Shown: positions 42,872 through 55,100 of the stretch, in pieces
How the letters are laid out: every line of letters begins with the position of its first letter
Numbering within the stretch: position 1 is the first letter of the stretch
NCBI GenBank assembly: GCA_001939145.1
Contig: LSRX01001175.1
Coordinates: 45,975 to 109,974 of the forward strand
Direction of reading: 5' to 3'
Length of the DNA stretch: 64,000 bases
Origin: Symbiodinium microadriaticum
Lineage: Eukaryota > Sar > Dinophyceae > Suessiales > Symbiodiniaceae
Translations under genes and position numbers: made by a program
Notes under the pieces: generated by a model
What the model was told of the DNA's origin: nothing
Database searches by the model: none
Seen by the model: the letters and a program-made list of their open reading frames with translations, nothing else

Positions 42872-43240
42872 TCTTGAGATTTTGGTGGGTTTTCGGGTTT
42901 AGGGTTTCGGTCTGAGATTTTGGTTGGTTTCGAGTTTAGGGTTTAGGATGGGTCTTGAGATCTTGGTGGGTTGGAGGGTTAGGGTTTAGGGGTTTAGGAT
43001 GGGTCTTGATCTTGGTGGGTTGGAGGGTTTAGGGTTTACGGTGGCCTTGAGATTTTGGTGGGTTTTCGGGTTTAGGGTTTAGTTGGAGGGCTTTTAAGGT
43101 TCAGGGTGGTTGAGATCTTAGTGGGTTTTAGGGTTTAGAATTTGGTATGTGTCTGAGATTTTGGTGGGTTGTAGGGTTTAGGGTTTAGGGTTGAAGGTGG
43201 TCTTGAGATCTTGGTGGGTTGTAAGGTTTAGGCCCGTCCC
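42872..43240. repeat. 50-60-bp tandem units with TTTAGGG cores
   Basis: About seven units of GTCTTGAGATCTTGGTGGGT followed by a GGGTTTAGGGTTTA tract. The TTTAGGG motif is embedded in a longer unit, so this resembles a subtelomere-type satellite rather than a pure telomere repeat. A palindromic GGTTGAGGTTGGGGTTGAAC / CCCAACCC region follows at about 43370-43530. Confidence 0.75.
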
Positions 43241-44039
43241 AACGCTCACCTGCGCAGGCAAGCGTTTCCCAGAGGCAGAGCGGTGGCCACTCACCTGTGC
43301 AGGCAAGCGCCTCCACCATCAGATCCGCGCGTTATCGTCAGCGGTTCAGATTAGGGTTAACCCGAAACCAGAACCTGGGGTTGAGGTTGGGGTTGAACCC
43401 CAACCCTAACGTGAGGTTAGGGATGGGGTTAACGCGAACCCACAACCTCAGGTTCAGGTTGTTGGACCCGCCCCCCCCCTTCAACCCGGCCCCCGGGGTT
43501 ACAACCTGGGTTCAACCCCAACCCCCAACCCGCCCCTGCGGGGTATGCTCCGCTCACCGACCTCCAACTAAGCACAGACAATGCCGGAATAGCAGCGTTG
43601 ATGCGTACAAGCAGGCACTGGGTCTCACCGACTTGATGGGCCCCTACGCCCTGAACCTTAACCCCGCCTTGGCTCCGAAGTTGTCAATTTCAAAAATGTC
43701 GTGATTTTGGGAGAAACTGGACCTGCCATGAGCGCATTTTCAAGGCTCTTGCCGAGAAACATTTGGCTCCAGCAGTTCGATCTTGCAAAAGGAAGGGGCA
43801 TGTGGCAGCCGAAGAAAGCATGTGCGCTCTTGGGCTTCTTCCATCTTAAGCACTTAAACCTTAACCCTACTCTCGAGCCTCTTTCAGTTCTGGTGTTTGG
43901 GTTCCAAATCGTAGTTAAAACTGTTCCCTCTGTCACTTGGATGCCGTTGCAAAGTTCTGAGCCGTCGCTCGAAGACCGGCCCCAAACCAAGCGCAAACTT
44001 TACCAGTAAGCCGCTCAGACCCCGGAACCAGCCTAAACT

Positions 44040-44215
44040 CAAGAACCCTCACAACCCCCTAACAAACAAAACTTTGCAACCCTAGTAGAACCCAAGACCA
44101 TCTTAAACCCAAAACCCAAACCAGTGCAAACCCCAAATCCCCAAAACCCCTAAAACCCTTAGAGCCCTCCTCAACCTTCAAAACATCCTAAACCCTTGAA
44201 GCCCCATGGTAGTTC
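44040..44215. repeat. Degenerate CCCTAAA-like tract
   Basis: A-rich and C-rich broken telomere-like units (CCCCTAAAACCCTT and similar). Similar short tracts occur at about 44845-44910, 45930-45970 and 46510-46575, the last three inside introns of the channel gene. Confidence 0.55.
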
Positions 44216-44291
44216 CTTTTTTGGAGTACCTTCTGTTGTTCAAAATATATTAATATAAACCACAAGAAAGAGAAGCTGAGGCTGTTTTGTC

Positions 44292-47200
44292 TCTCCTGGC
44301 TCTCGCTGCCTGTGGCTTTGGCGGGCATCGTCGGAGCCACGGAGTCGGCGCCTTCCCTGGCCCTAAAGGTGGGAACCCGTGGGGAGAAGCCCTGGGGCGT
44401 ACCCGGGGGCAGTTGGTTTAGAGAGTTCTGCCGTCCTGTTTGGTCTGTAGTGTTTTTGCAGCTGCTTTTCCAGGAGTGGTCTGGGGAGAGAGTGGTTCGG
44501 GGCAGGAATCTGTCTTTCCTGGTCCCTAACTGCTGGCATCCCCGCGCCCTCCACCACAGCGGCACCCCTACGGCTTCTAATGGTGGGGCCTCATAGTGTC
44601 ATAGTGTTTTTAGCTCTTCGTGTTTTAGGTGGTCGAGGGCTGAGGATTTTGACGGGGTTTCAGGAAGAGAGCGAAGTTTAGCCTATACAAAGTTGTCAGG
44701 CACCTTTTCTTTGGTTTCCCTGTGATGTGCAGGGATACCCCGTCAACCCTACCAAGACCCAACCCTCCGTCTTAGACACATGAGCTGCGAAGTCTCAACC
44801 CATAGTTGCACAAGACCCCCGCAGCCATGAACCCCTTACTAAGCTTTTTAGGGTTTAGGGTTTAGGATGAAGGGTTTAGGGTTAAGGGTTTAGGGTTAAA
44901 GGTTTAGGGTTTACTCCCACACACGAGCATTTGTTTTGGGTAGTAGTTTGAATGGGGCCGCTAGTTTGAACGGGGCCGCGGCATGAGTCACTAACTTATC
45001 ACTGCCCTGGTTGGCCCAAGGACAACTGCTATTCTTAGCGTGTTGGAGGGTGAAGCCCTCATGCCGCAACCTGATCACACCTCGGATCCTTGACATAGCT
45101 AAACTTGAACCCTTCAAGCCTAGACTTTGTTCAATCTTGAAACACGACCCTGTTTGCCCCAACCTCCAAGCCTGAAGGTTTCCGAGGTCGACCCTGGCGC
45201 CCCAGAGTGCCCGTGCCTGACGAATGAATCTGAGAACCTTGGCGGCAGCTTTTGATTGGGGGTCAAGCAGGAAGCTGTTGTGTTCGTTTTGGTGAGGGAG
45301 CTGTGCGCGCGGCTGGCCACACGCGTACGTACAGCGACTTCTTTAAGCAAGAAGCTTCGCGGCTTTGCAGAGCTTTTGGCGCGTGCGCCTGAGGAATGTC
45401 AACGGCTACAATGCGGTGCTCGGAATGTTGAGGTCGAACTGCCTCAACGAGTCGAAAGGCACGAACGGCTGCCAGGCTGGATGCTCACAGGGATCCTTGT
45501 AATAGGGGGTGTACAGGGTGACACTGTTTTTTGGAAACTGCCAACGGCCCGATGGCCAGAGAGCATTTCGCCCAACAGTATCCACAAAAGGTTTGCTTTG
45601 ATCGCTGGAATCTCAGGAAGTAGGTAACAGTAGGTATGTGCTGCAAGGTGTACAATAATGCGACGGAGTGCGACAAGTATCCTCTTTCATGCAAGCAGCC
45701 GTGGTGTTACGCGGCCAGCTTGCCCTTGGAAACATTTTCTAGTTCTAGTGTGTGGCTTGCAGAAATGCAGTTTATTGTGGACACGCTCAGGTGGACATCG
45801 AGGCGTGCAAAGTGAATGAGCACAAGTGCAAGGAAGATCACTTGCGTCTTGGTTGCTTTAGGGGAAACTCGAAGGGAGTCGATGCCAGTTTCCAACTCAA
45901 CTCCAGCTCGATAGCAGCATGATAGCCTAAAACCTGGCCTAAACCCTAAACCCTTAACCCTGAACCCTGATGCTTCGCCCGCCAGCCGCAACCTAGGCGC
46001 CGGGGCTCCCGGGCTTCCCCACATTGTCGTGAGCGGCCCCGCTATGAGAGCATGTACGTCAACGACTCGTCGGTGATGTTCCCGCAGATTTCGTGTGAAG
46101 TAGGGTCTTTGCGGTGATTTTGGGGCTCGGGTTCGGATCCTATGTGGCTTTGGGTGTAGCCATCTTCTGTGAGGAGTCGGCGTGAGTGATGGGGATTCAG
46201 ATCCTAACCCCGCTTTCTGTATGCTTCTCCAACGACCCTAGCCCCGAGACTCTAGACCCAAAATCATGACCTCCACGAGGATGAGGTGTTTGTTGCTCAG
46301 CCAGACGCCCTAAAGAGAGTCGACCAGCCCAGCGTGAGGTTCAGCTATGAGACCTGCGGGGCCTTGGGCAGCTACAACGAAGCCGGGCTTAAAAGAACTC
46401 ATAGGTTTTTGAGCCTTAGGGTACTACCTGCCAGCCTAAAACCTATGAATCCTTCGAGGCCCCTCACGGGGTGCCTGCCTGGTTCTGGGCCCAGCAAAAA
46501 AGAGCTCAAAGAGCCCCTAAACCCCCAAGCCCTAAACCCCTAAACCCCTGCAGACCCCTTAAAGGAACCCTAAACCCGCTATAGATCCTTTCAAGGAGAC
46601 CCGCTTCGAGAAATGGATGGCCAACCTCGAAGTGCAAGCTGCCGTTGATCCCAGGAAACACTACCCGAACGAGCCGTTGGGCTGAGTGAGCTCTAGAACA
46701 GAAGTTCGGTCCCCTTGGTAGACAAGCCAGTAGCCCGAACTCTAAGCCCGAATCCAACATTGTTAGACTTTTTTGGGAGCACTCCCAAATCCACTTTTTC
46801 TATAGGGACCCTGTTCTGCGGGTTTCGGCGGATCTGGTTGTCGTTTTTATGTGTTGCGCACGGGAGAACGGCCCAGGATGCTGCAAGAGCTCGTTTACAA
46901 ATCCTTGACCGAGTTTGATTTCCTCGAATCCGCCAAAAGAGCGACTACTTCGCAGACACGCGCCTCAATCCCCATCTTGAATCCCACCGACCAATCCTAC
47001 TGGGAGACGCAAGCGGGCTCCAACTGTTCCCAAGATGAGTCGGGTTGCTTTGTTTGCAACTCTGGCTACAGCAAGTGTGTCCATGATGTAGCGGTGGGGA
47101 AGTTCGACCTCTGCATCGCAGACTTGTGGATCACGCCGTGCCGAAGCGCCATCGCTCAGTTCCTGCCTCCCGTGCGCTTCGACATGTTCTACCTGGTGCA

Positions 47201-48338
47201 AGCCGCGAAGCCACGGACGGAGGCGACTCCTGGTGCAATCCTGGGCGGCCATTGGAATCTTTATCCTGCTTTCCGCCTTGTGCTTTCTGGCCGGGCTCCA
47301 CTTAGAGCAGGTCAACTCAGAGCCGGTCAACCAGAGCCCTCCTGCGGCCCTTCAACGCAGATATACACACGACCTGCTGGCCTTTATTGGGGGTCAACGG
47401 TCCTTTGGAAGTTCCAACAGGTCCGCATGGCAGGTCGCAGGTTGGGGCTTCACTTGGGGCATGCTTGTGCTGACTTCTACCTACACGGCGACAAGGGTAG
47501 ATTGAGAACGCTTCTTGTTAAGATGTAGAGTACACCTCAGTCATTTAAGCCGGAGTTGCCACGAGGGCCCCTCAAGCGATCCCAGGCAAACTTGACAGAC
47601 ATCTTGGCTTTGGAGCGCAAGCAGGTTACCAGTCTTCAGCGGTTGGAAGACGCCAAGGACATGTCCATTTGCGTCGACGAGGAGGCATTGTCCTACTTTA
47701 GACAAACGTATCACACCGTCCTTGAGAACGTGACTTGGAGACCAGTGAAGACCAGTATGGAAATACCCCAACTGCTGCACGATGAAAATTGTCGTGCAGC
47801 TGTCATGTACCAGGAAGCCATTGACCTCATGCACGCAGGGGAATATGCCGGGTCACGGCGACCCTCGGACTACGACTGCAAGATCAGAAAGGTCCCCTCC
47901 GAAGAGGTATTGCTGACTTTTGCTGTCGGGTTTCCTGTTGCCCCTCCATTAGCGCATGGCCTGTCATGGGCATTGACAAGCGTGCTGGAAGAAGGGACGG
48001 CTGCCAAAGCAGAAATCCAACATAGGACTTCCTTGAGGGGTAATTTCTCAAGCAAGTGCGGCGTTGAAGAAGAACCTGAGAAACGGCTTGACTGGCCAGA
48101 CGTGCTGGGGGCCTTGATTGACGCTTTCATCATCGTAATCCTGGGTGCCTCGATCTTTGGGCTTGCCGCCCTTCTTCGAGGGCAGTGCTGCCAGAGGCGG
48201 GCCGGTTTCCTTCCTTCCCTTTGTGCAAGGGCAGGGGCAGGGGCAGGGGCAGGGGCAGGGCAGGGCCAGGGGGTGTCGCAGCCCACGCCTGCAGTACCCC
48301 CAGTGGATCCCGGACAGCCCCCTCACCCCATCCAGTGA
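44292..48338 (+). CDS. Ionotropic-glutamate-receptor-like ligand-gated channel, multi-exon
   Basis: Cation channel with a split periplasmic-binding-protein-like ligand domain. Seen in order: S1-type piece at 46960-47200 (HDVAVGKFDLCIADLWITP, then FDMFYLVQ); M1 at about 47240-47290 (IGIFILLSALCFLAGL); pore-helix region at about 47370-47420; M3 at about 47430-47487 ending LTSTYT; S2 from 47586 (ANLTDILALERKQ) to about 48020 (LLTFAVGFPVAPPLAHGLSW); M4 at about 48105-48170 (LIDAFIIVILGASIFGLAAL); C-tail with Ala-Gly repeats; stop at 48336. Removing a GC-AG intron, 47488-47585, rebuilds the family's SYTANL motif as TYT|ANL. A frame change near 47200-47233 is unexplained: a tiny intron, or an indel making a pseudogene. 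Probable 5' exons: about 44292-44400 (signal-peptide-like), 45370-45492, 46033-46095, 46262-46379 and 46570-46680. The first exon is uncertain. Confidence 0.6.
48228..48272 (+). repeat. (GGGGCA)n hexanucleotide in the channel gene's C-tail
   Basis: Five to six GGGGCA units encode alternating Ala-Gly in the last exon. Closely spaced G-runs could form a G-quadruplex on the coding strand. Confidence 0.7.
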
Positions 48339-49057
48339 GTGTTGAAGCTGGTGAAGCCTCTGCTTTTTTAATTTAGTTTATGGCTAGCTCAGTCACTGAG
48401 AGCAGCTGTAATTCGTTCCCATGTGTACAGGTCGAATAGAAACTACATGCCAGTTTTGACAGGGCGTTGATGCGGCAGTTCGCCTGGCTTTTAGTTGGCT
48501 TGAAGTGTCCAAGTGCCGAAGAGCATTCTTGGATTTCGTAGCTCCAGAGGTGTCTCAGGATTTACTCAGTTTTGGCCTGGCGTCAGAGCAACAGTCTCAC
48601 CGATGCCATGGATATTGCTTGCGGAGTCGAGCGTCACACATTACCAACTTGCACGGCAAAGGATCTCGGCAAGATGTCAGTGTAGACACGAACGCTGTGC
48701 ATCGAGGATATTGCAATATGACATTGAGCAGGATCCATGCCCGAAATAGTCATGAGTGCACTTGCAATTCTCGCGCCAGACACTTCGCAACCGAGTTTTT
48801 TTTATTTAGCTCCATCCCCCCATTCATGGAGATCCTTCACTCAAGCAGGGTATGCAATGTGGCTGCAGCCAGGCTGCGCAGCCTCGAAAGCTGCCAGCCT
48901 GTGTACCGTACTCGCTCTGTTGTGTAGCGCTGCATGCGTTGGGTTTGTGTTGCAACTTCGTCATGACCTACAGGTTCAGCGGTTTCGCTTGTGTCCGCAG
49001 CATTTGAGCATTGGGTGGTGCAAAGCACCGGGCATCCTGTAAGGACTCCACTTTGCC

Positions 49058-51351
49058 ATGGGCCGCAAGGAGAGATGCTGTCAATACGACCCGCCATGTA
49101 GCTCGTAGTTGCTACCTTGAAATCAGCCAAGCCAACACGTCACTCGTAACTTTTTCTTCCCAAGAAGGCCTTGCAGGTAAATGCTGCTCGCTGTCCCTTT
49201 CGAACGCTTTGAATGCATTGATATACATTCTCCCTTTGCTCTTCTGATCCCATCCAGGAGGATGAGAAGCGAAAAGCTAAGGCAAAGGCGAAGACTGCTG
49301 CAGGCTCGAGGGAAAATCCCAGTTCGCCTTGCCCGCTGCAGCGGTGTAGGGCCTCTGATGGTCCTGACATACACTTTTTTGGCCTGGGGTCAGGCATCTT
49401 GTGGGTTTTTGTCTGAAGACTTAGATCGCAGGGCCACGAAGTCTTTTCCCTGGGAGGAAAAAAAGACAAAGTCAATGACCAAGTGGACAAGGCAAGCATT
49501 GGAGTTGGAGTCCGTTTCACAGCATCGTGCTCTGATCGGTTGTTGCTTCCGAGCCATGGCCGTTGAGTCCGCATGGAAAGGGACATTTGCATGCCACACA
49601 CTGGTGTTCAAAGCTGCTGACCGAGGTGCAGAAGGAAGCCATGCTTAAGGGAAACGTGAAGCGGGCAGCGGCAACTCGGTTTGAAAAAAAAATTGAGAGT
49701 GGAGCCCACATTTCACTGCAGTCATGCTCGGCACATTCGAATGGAGAGCTTCTGTCAGGGACCAGTTAGAATTGGAGAATGCGAAAACTGTTTCATCCGG
49801 TCATTGCCGCATCGTAGACTTGGAAATTGATAGCTGAAGCTGTCAAGCACCCACAGGTCCTGGAGACTGCAGTGGTCACGGGAGTGCTGGCCTCGCAGCA
49901 GCAGGCCCGATTGCATCCATTTGCTTAGCTCTGCGAGACGAGCCCGTCAAAGCCTCCGACAACCCAGCTCTTTCAGCAGGCAATGGACGTGAAGATCGAG
50001 CACCTGGGAATCCCAATGATCTTGTGAAGCGAGTGGAGTGCATAAAGGCTGATCCCTAATCCAGGTCCAGGATACGGGGGCATCAAGCGGACTGCTAGTG
50101 CTGCTGGCCGGGGCCGAGGCAGTTCTCCATGGGTGTCTACGGCAAGGAGTTCATCAAGGCCGGTTGCTGCGTACTTGTATGCCCCATGTGCCGTGGTGAA
50201 AGGTTCACATTTGTAATGCTTGTAAGTTGGTTGCTGGTGCTTCCATGACGGGAGGACACGAAGCTTGAGCTCAACTTTGGCCGCAGGTACGGTCTCATCG
50301 GAATGTGCTTCGGCAGTTTCAGGTTCTAAGGCAGTTGGAAAGGGCTGTGGGAATGCGGCACTAGAAGATCCCAGACCCTGCTCAAGGAACGGATCTGGCA
50401 AGTCAACAATGCTTGCTGCCATCGCAGCACGGGAGATTCCGATTCCGGATCATATCGCCCCTTGGTCTTGATTCTTTCCTCTACGCCCTACGTGTGACAG
50501 AAGGCGGACGTGATCATTCGATGTGCAGTATGGTTACGAGAGGTAAATTTTTTCGGCGTGGCTTCTTGTCCTGATAGTTCTGCATCATCATGGTGGCAAC
50601 TGCGGCAGTTTCGGTTTTGAATGGCTTGGCGCAAAGTGTAGTTCAAATAGTTCGCGTGTTTGTAGAAACCTTTTTCCATGCCTGCCTCCATGTGTCCATT
50701 TAAGGACATCTGGTTCCTGGACAGTGAGGCCAAGCCAGAGGACACTACAGCCATCCAGGCCAGACATGCTTGAAGCACGCATGCCAATCTCTAACAGGCC
50801 TTTGACCGTTTTTTGTTACCCGAGAGGCCGTGGTTAATGTCGTCGCTGATGAGCACAAGCGTTTGGAGGTGGCTTCCAACCTGCGCCCCCACATTCGAGC
50901 TTTAAATCTCGCTGTCCCTTTTGAGAGTCGATTCGAGTCGTTGGGGATCCCTTGTGCATGACATGTGTGCGGGTTTCTGCGATGTCTCAGCCTCGATTCA
51001 CCTTCTCGAGTTGGTGAACGCGTATGCCAGGAGGAACTTCAGGGCTTCAGCCTGCTTTCTACCTTCTTTCTCGTCACCAGTGCAAGCTGCGCTCCGTGCA
51101 CGCCCAGGAGCTTTCCATCAAACTCCTGGAGGAGGATCCAGAAAAGAATGCTGACTACCTCCAGGTGGGTCTAGGAGCTTTGCAGTTGGACGCGTGCACA
51201 CAGCGGTGGGTGTGCAGTTATGGTCGGGAAACTAAGCAGGCATAGGTCATGTGCGAAAGGTAGATCAGGGATTCCAGTCTTAGCAAGGCCGGAGGCCTGT
51301 GCGAAGACGGGCTTGGGAATTGACGCGGAACACCTCTGAGTTCAGACATGA

Positions 51352-51391
<40 letters not shown>

Positions 51392-51602
51392 AAGTGCCAG
51401 TAGTTGTTCTCAGTGTCAGTTTGTTTGGGATGGTGGTTTCAGGAGGGCAGGCTGGGTTAGCTTCCAACCTTTGCTCGGCTTGCACGTCTCAGTCCAGGGC
51501 TGTACTTTCAGGTTGTTGCTAGGAGCTAGTGAATGATTCCGATGATGACGACGATGGTGATGGCTGCTACTGGTATGCCAGTACTGGTGGTGGTAGTAGT
51601 AA

Positions 51603-51650
<48 letters not shown>

Positions 51651-52151
51651 CAGTAGTAGCAGTAGCAGTAGCAGTAGCGTAGGAGTAGGAGTAGGAGTAG
51701 GAGTAGGAGTAGGAGTAGGAGTAGGAGTAGGAGTAGGAGTAGCAGCAGCAGTAGTAGTAGTAGTAGCAGTAGTAGTAGGAGGAGGAGGAGGAGGAAGAGG
51801 AGGAGTAGGAGGACTGCCTACCAACCACCTCTCCTAAACACTGTTTAAGAGCACATCCGTTTTAGTCGGTATTTACAGTACTTTCGTGATGTTGTAGTCC
51901 AAAAAACACTAACGATGATGGTGATGGGTTTAGGCGCCAGGTGGCTGGTAGGGAAGGTGGCTAGTAGTAATAGTAGTGCTACGACGGCGACGACGGCGAC
52001 GACGACGACCACGACGTCGACGACGACTACTACTACAACTACTACTAGTACTCCTGCTCCTGCTCCTCCTCCTGCTCCTGCTCCTGCTACCGCTACTGCT
52101 GCTGCTCCTGCTACTGTTCCTGGTACAGCTACAGCTACAGCTACAGCTACA

Positions 52152-52199
<48 letters not shown>

Positions 52200-55100
52200 A
52201 CTGCTACTATAGCATCACTGCTGCTGCTGTTCTTGTGCTCCGCTCCTGCTGCCACGACGAGGACGACTACGACGACGACTAAGGACTATGGCTACGGCTA
52301 CGCCTACGACTACTGCGGCGACGACGCCGACGACGACCTTACCACTGCTTCTGCAGCTGCCACTTATACTACTACTGTGATGATTAGTACTACGACGACG
52401 AGGAGATCGACGACGACTCGTGCGACTGTTGCACGAGAGGCTTGGCCAAGGTGAACTTGCAAGGAAGATTTCCGATACTGTCCAGGTCATCGGTGACAAG
52501 TTGGACAAGATGGACCCTTCAACCTTCGAGCCGAGGCTGAAAGAGACTCTTGGCAACTGTTTGTTTGCGGAGTCCCGAGAACCTCGGCAGGGCCTGCGAG
52601 CTGCTCCACGGTCTGGGCTTCTCCCCGCAGATGATGCAGAAGGCACTATGGGTTATGGGGCCTTTCGCACTTCGGAGGCGACCTGAAGCAGTTGACAGAG
52701 GGGAGGACGGCATTGAGAAAAATATGGGTCTTGTCGCGTCGTTCGCAGGCCACCAAGGACATGTCTGGTGGGTGGCGGATGCGCGTAGCCCTGGCACAGG
52801 CGCTGTGCCTGTGACCGAATTGGAAGCAAGATGTTTCTGTGAGGTTCTGCAAGTTCAATTTTTGAAGCACCACGTTCTACAGCACAAAACCTCGCACAGC
52901 TGACGTGACACTGGCACGACGCAGCCCAGGTTCGTTGAGCCGCTGCTGCTGATCCTGGACGAGACCGGGCCTCGGATCGCTTAGATTTCGTGGAGGATTC
53001 GGGAAGGTGTTTCTGCAAGATCTGCGAGCAGTCGGACTTGTCAAGGACCAAGGAAAGGACTGCAATGTGTGTTTGTTAGGGTCTCTCAAAAAGTGCTGCA
53101 GGGCTCTAGCAACGTAGGTCTGTGGCAAGGAGTCAGCAGGAACTTATCTCTCGTCAAGCTTAAAAAACTCTTGGCTGCCGTTTCGGTCGAATCGCCCGGA
53201 AGTTGGCTTGGCTCCGATTCCATTGAAAGCGGGGAGGCCTAACAGCTGCCGCAGGCCGACGAACCATTTGGACTTGGGAGCTTGCGTCTGGCTGGAGGCG
53301 GGGGTAATGAGAGTGAGCCCCTGCAGCTCGGAGTTTGTGAGAAGGGTCTCCTTCTTTGGAATCCTTCGCGTCCGGCTTTATCTTCCTGGTGTTCGTAAGG
53401 AGCACAGCACCTCGATGTGTAAGTTTTTGTGTTGATGGTTGCAGGATCGGACTGGCTTTGGGCTGCATGTCGCCAAGTCTCGGCTCGAAGAATGCCGAGC
53501 CGCAATAATTACAGTAATTAGCACAGCCGGAATATTGAGGATCCGGCCATATGTCCTCCGTGAAGGTTACCAAAGTCGAGACCCACAGGTATGGAACAAC
53601 GCTGACAGCTCCCGGCCACAATTTTGCCACGGGTGCACAGATTCTTGTGGAAGGAGTGTCAGGGCTTGAGGAAGACACGTTCATCGTAGATGATGTCGTC
53701 GGCAGCAAGTTCTCCATCCTTCGCAATATTTGCGTCGACATCGCAAGCATGGACCCTGATACATCCATCGTGCAAACCACATGTCCGCACCGGATTGGCA
53801 ACTCAGCTGCTTGTGTTGTACTCCAGGCCTTCGACACGGTCGCACAAGTGCACGTTAGGCATATCTACGAAATCGGTGAGATTGTGGACGACCGTTCACT
53901 ACGCTTGGGATTCTGGTGTGATGTTTCAAGGGTTGTACTTCCAGCCAGTCTTTCAGCAAGCCTATCCCGTGGAACACTGAGCTGTGAACGCTGCAGTGTG
54001 GTGGTGGAGCGGTCAGGATCTGCAGTCCCCGGTGTTGCGACCCTCGTGATCAGACCACATAGGTCAAAAGATTCCTGCTTGCGGGATTGGCGGTGCGGCT
54101 TGTGCGCGAGAGCGATAGATGTACCCGGAGCAACGCAGCTGCTGCGGCCAGCCACACCAGACATTTCCCTGCTGCATGTCGGGCAAGCAGGATGGAACCA
54201 GTGCAATGGGATCTTCCACCGTAGCACCAAAGGGTTTCAAAACGGTCCGCTTCTCTCCATCGTCTATAGCGAAGAGCTGTCTATGTGGTGTCTACTGGCG
54301 GATGTTCTGCCCCTCCATCCCTTGTTATGTCAGCGACGAGCCCTCAACCTGCCTGATTGGGATGGGCCGCAGCTCCTCTACGTCCGGCGAGGTCCTCTGG
54401 GCCTTTTGGGACGCTGGGAGCCCGTCATCGGCCCAGCGCCGGGGCCGCCAGGCTACCAAGAAGCCCCAATTTATTTGTGCATTGAATACACTTAATGACT
54501 TGACGAGCTAAAGAGAGATTTGCAAGGGAGAGTGCTCTCTTACTGAGTGCCTCGGCCTCAGCCTCAGGCCTTTGGTCGAGGTCTACAAAGAGACGAGGAT
54601 TGTCCAGGCGTCTTCTAACCAGCTGTCGCCCATCTTGGATCCCACGCTGGGATCTTCGGTCCTGGACCTCCTGCTCAACTACACCGAGGCAGATTGGCGC
54701 GGCGGCCTGTGCCATGGGAGTGTCTGGGGTTTGAGCCCGTTAGAGGCCATGTTGCTGGCTCTGGAGCTGTGGAGTCAGATGAATGCCTGCGCTGCTGTCT
54801 GCCGACATTGGCAGGAAGCCCTGAAGCCACACAGGATGAACTCAAGAAGCAAATTACACGGGTGTAGTCCTATTTCAGTATGCACTCCCTTGTGTCCCTC
54901 CTGTTTTCCCCTTTGAAGGAGCCTGAAGCAGATCTGCTGGCATGCGCTGCAGTTGCCACCGGAGCTTGGCCCAAATCTGCCGGTACCACCCATCCTGGCG
55001 GCGGTCATTGCCATCGCCACTTTCACTTCCCTGTGGCGCGAGCAGCATCTTGTAATGCAGAAGTTTTCCCAACCTGCCTTCAGGAGGTACGTTTGGCCTG

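Noticed and set aside
42068..42902. Long plus-strand frames at 42.07-42.90 kb
   Set aside because: Two frames are open at once, the Cys/Arg/His-rich composition lacks motifs, and the 3' part is a short tandem repeat.
48505..48927. A 140-codon frame between the channel gene and the ABCF gene
   Set aside because: Overlaps another open frame on the same strand, is Ser/Arg/Cys-rich, has no family features, and is probably the intergenic or leader region of the ABCF gene.
51526..51837. Poly-Ser, poly-Thr and Ser-Tyr open frames on both strands
   Set aside because: Produced by triplet microsatellites inside an intron bounded by traceable ABCF exons.
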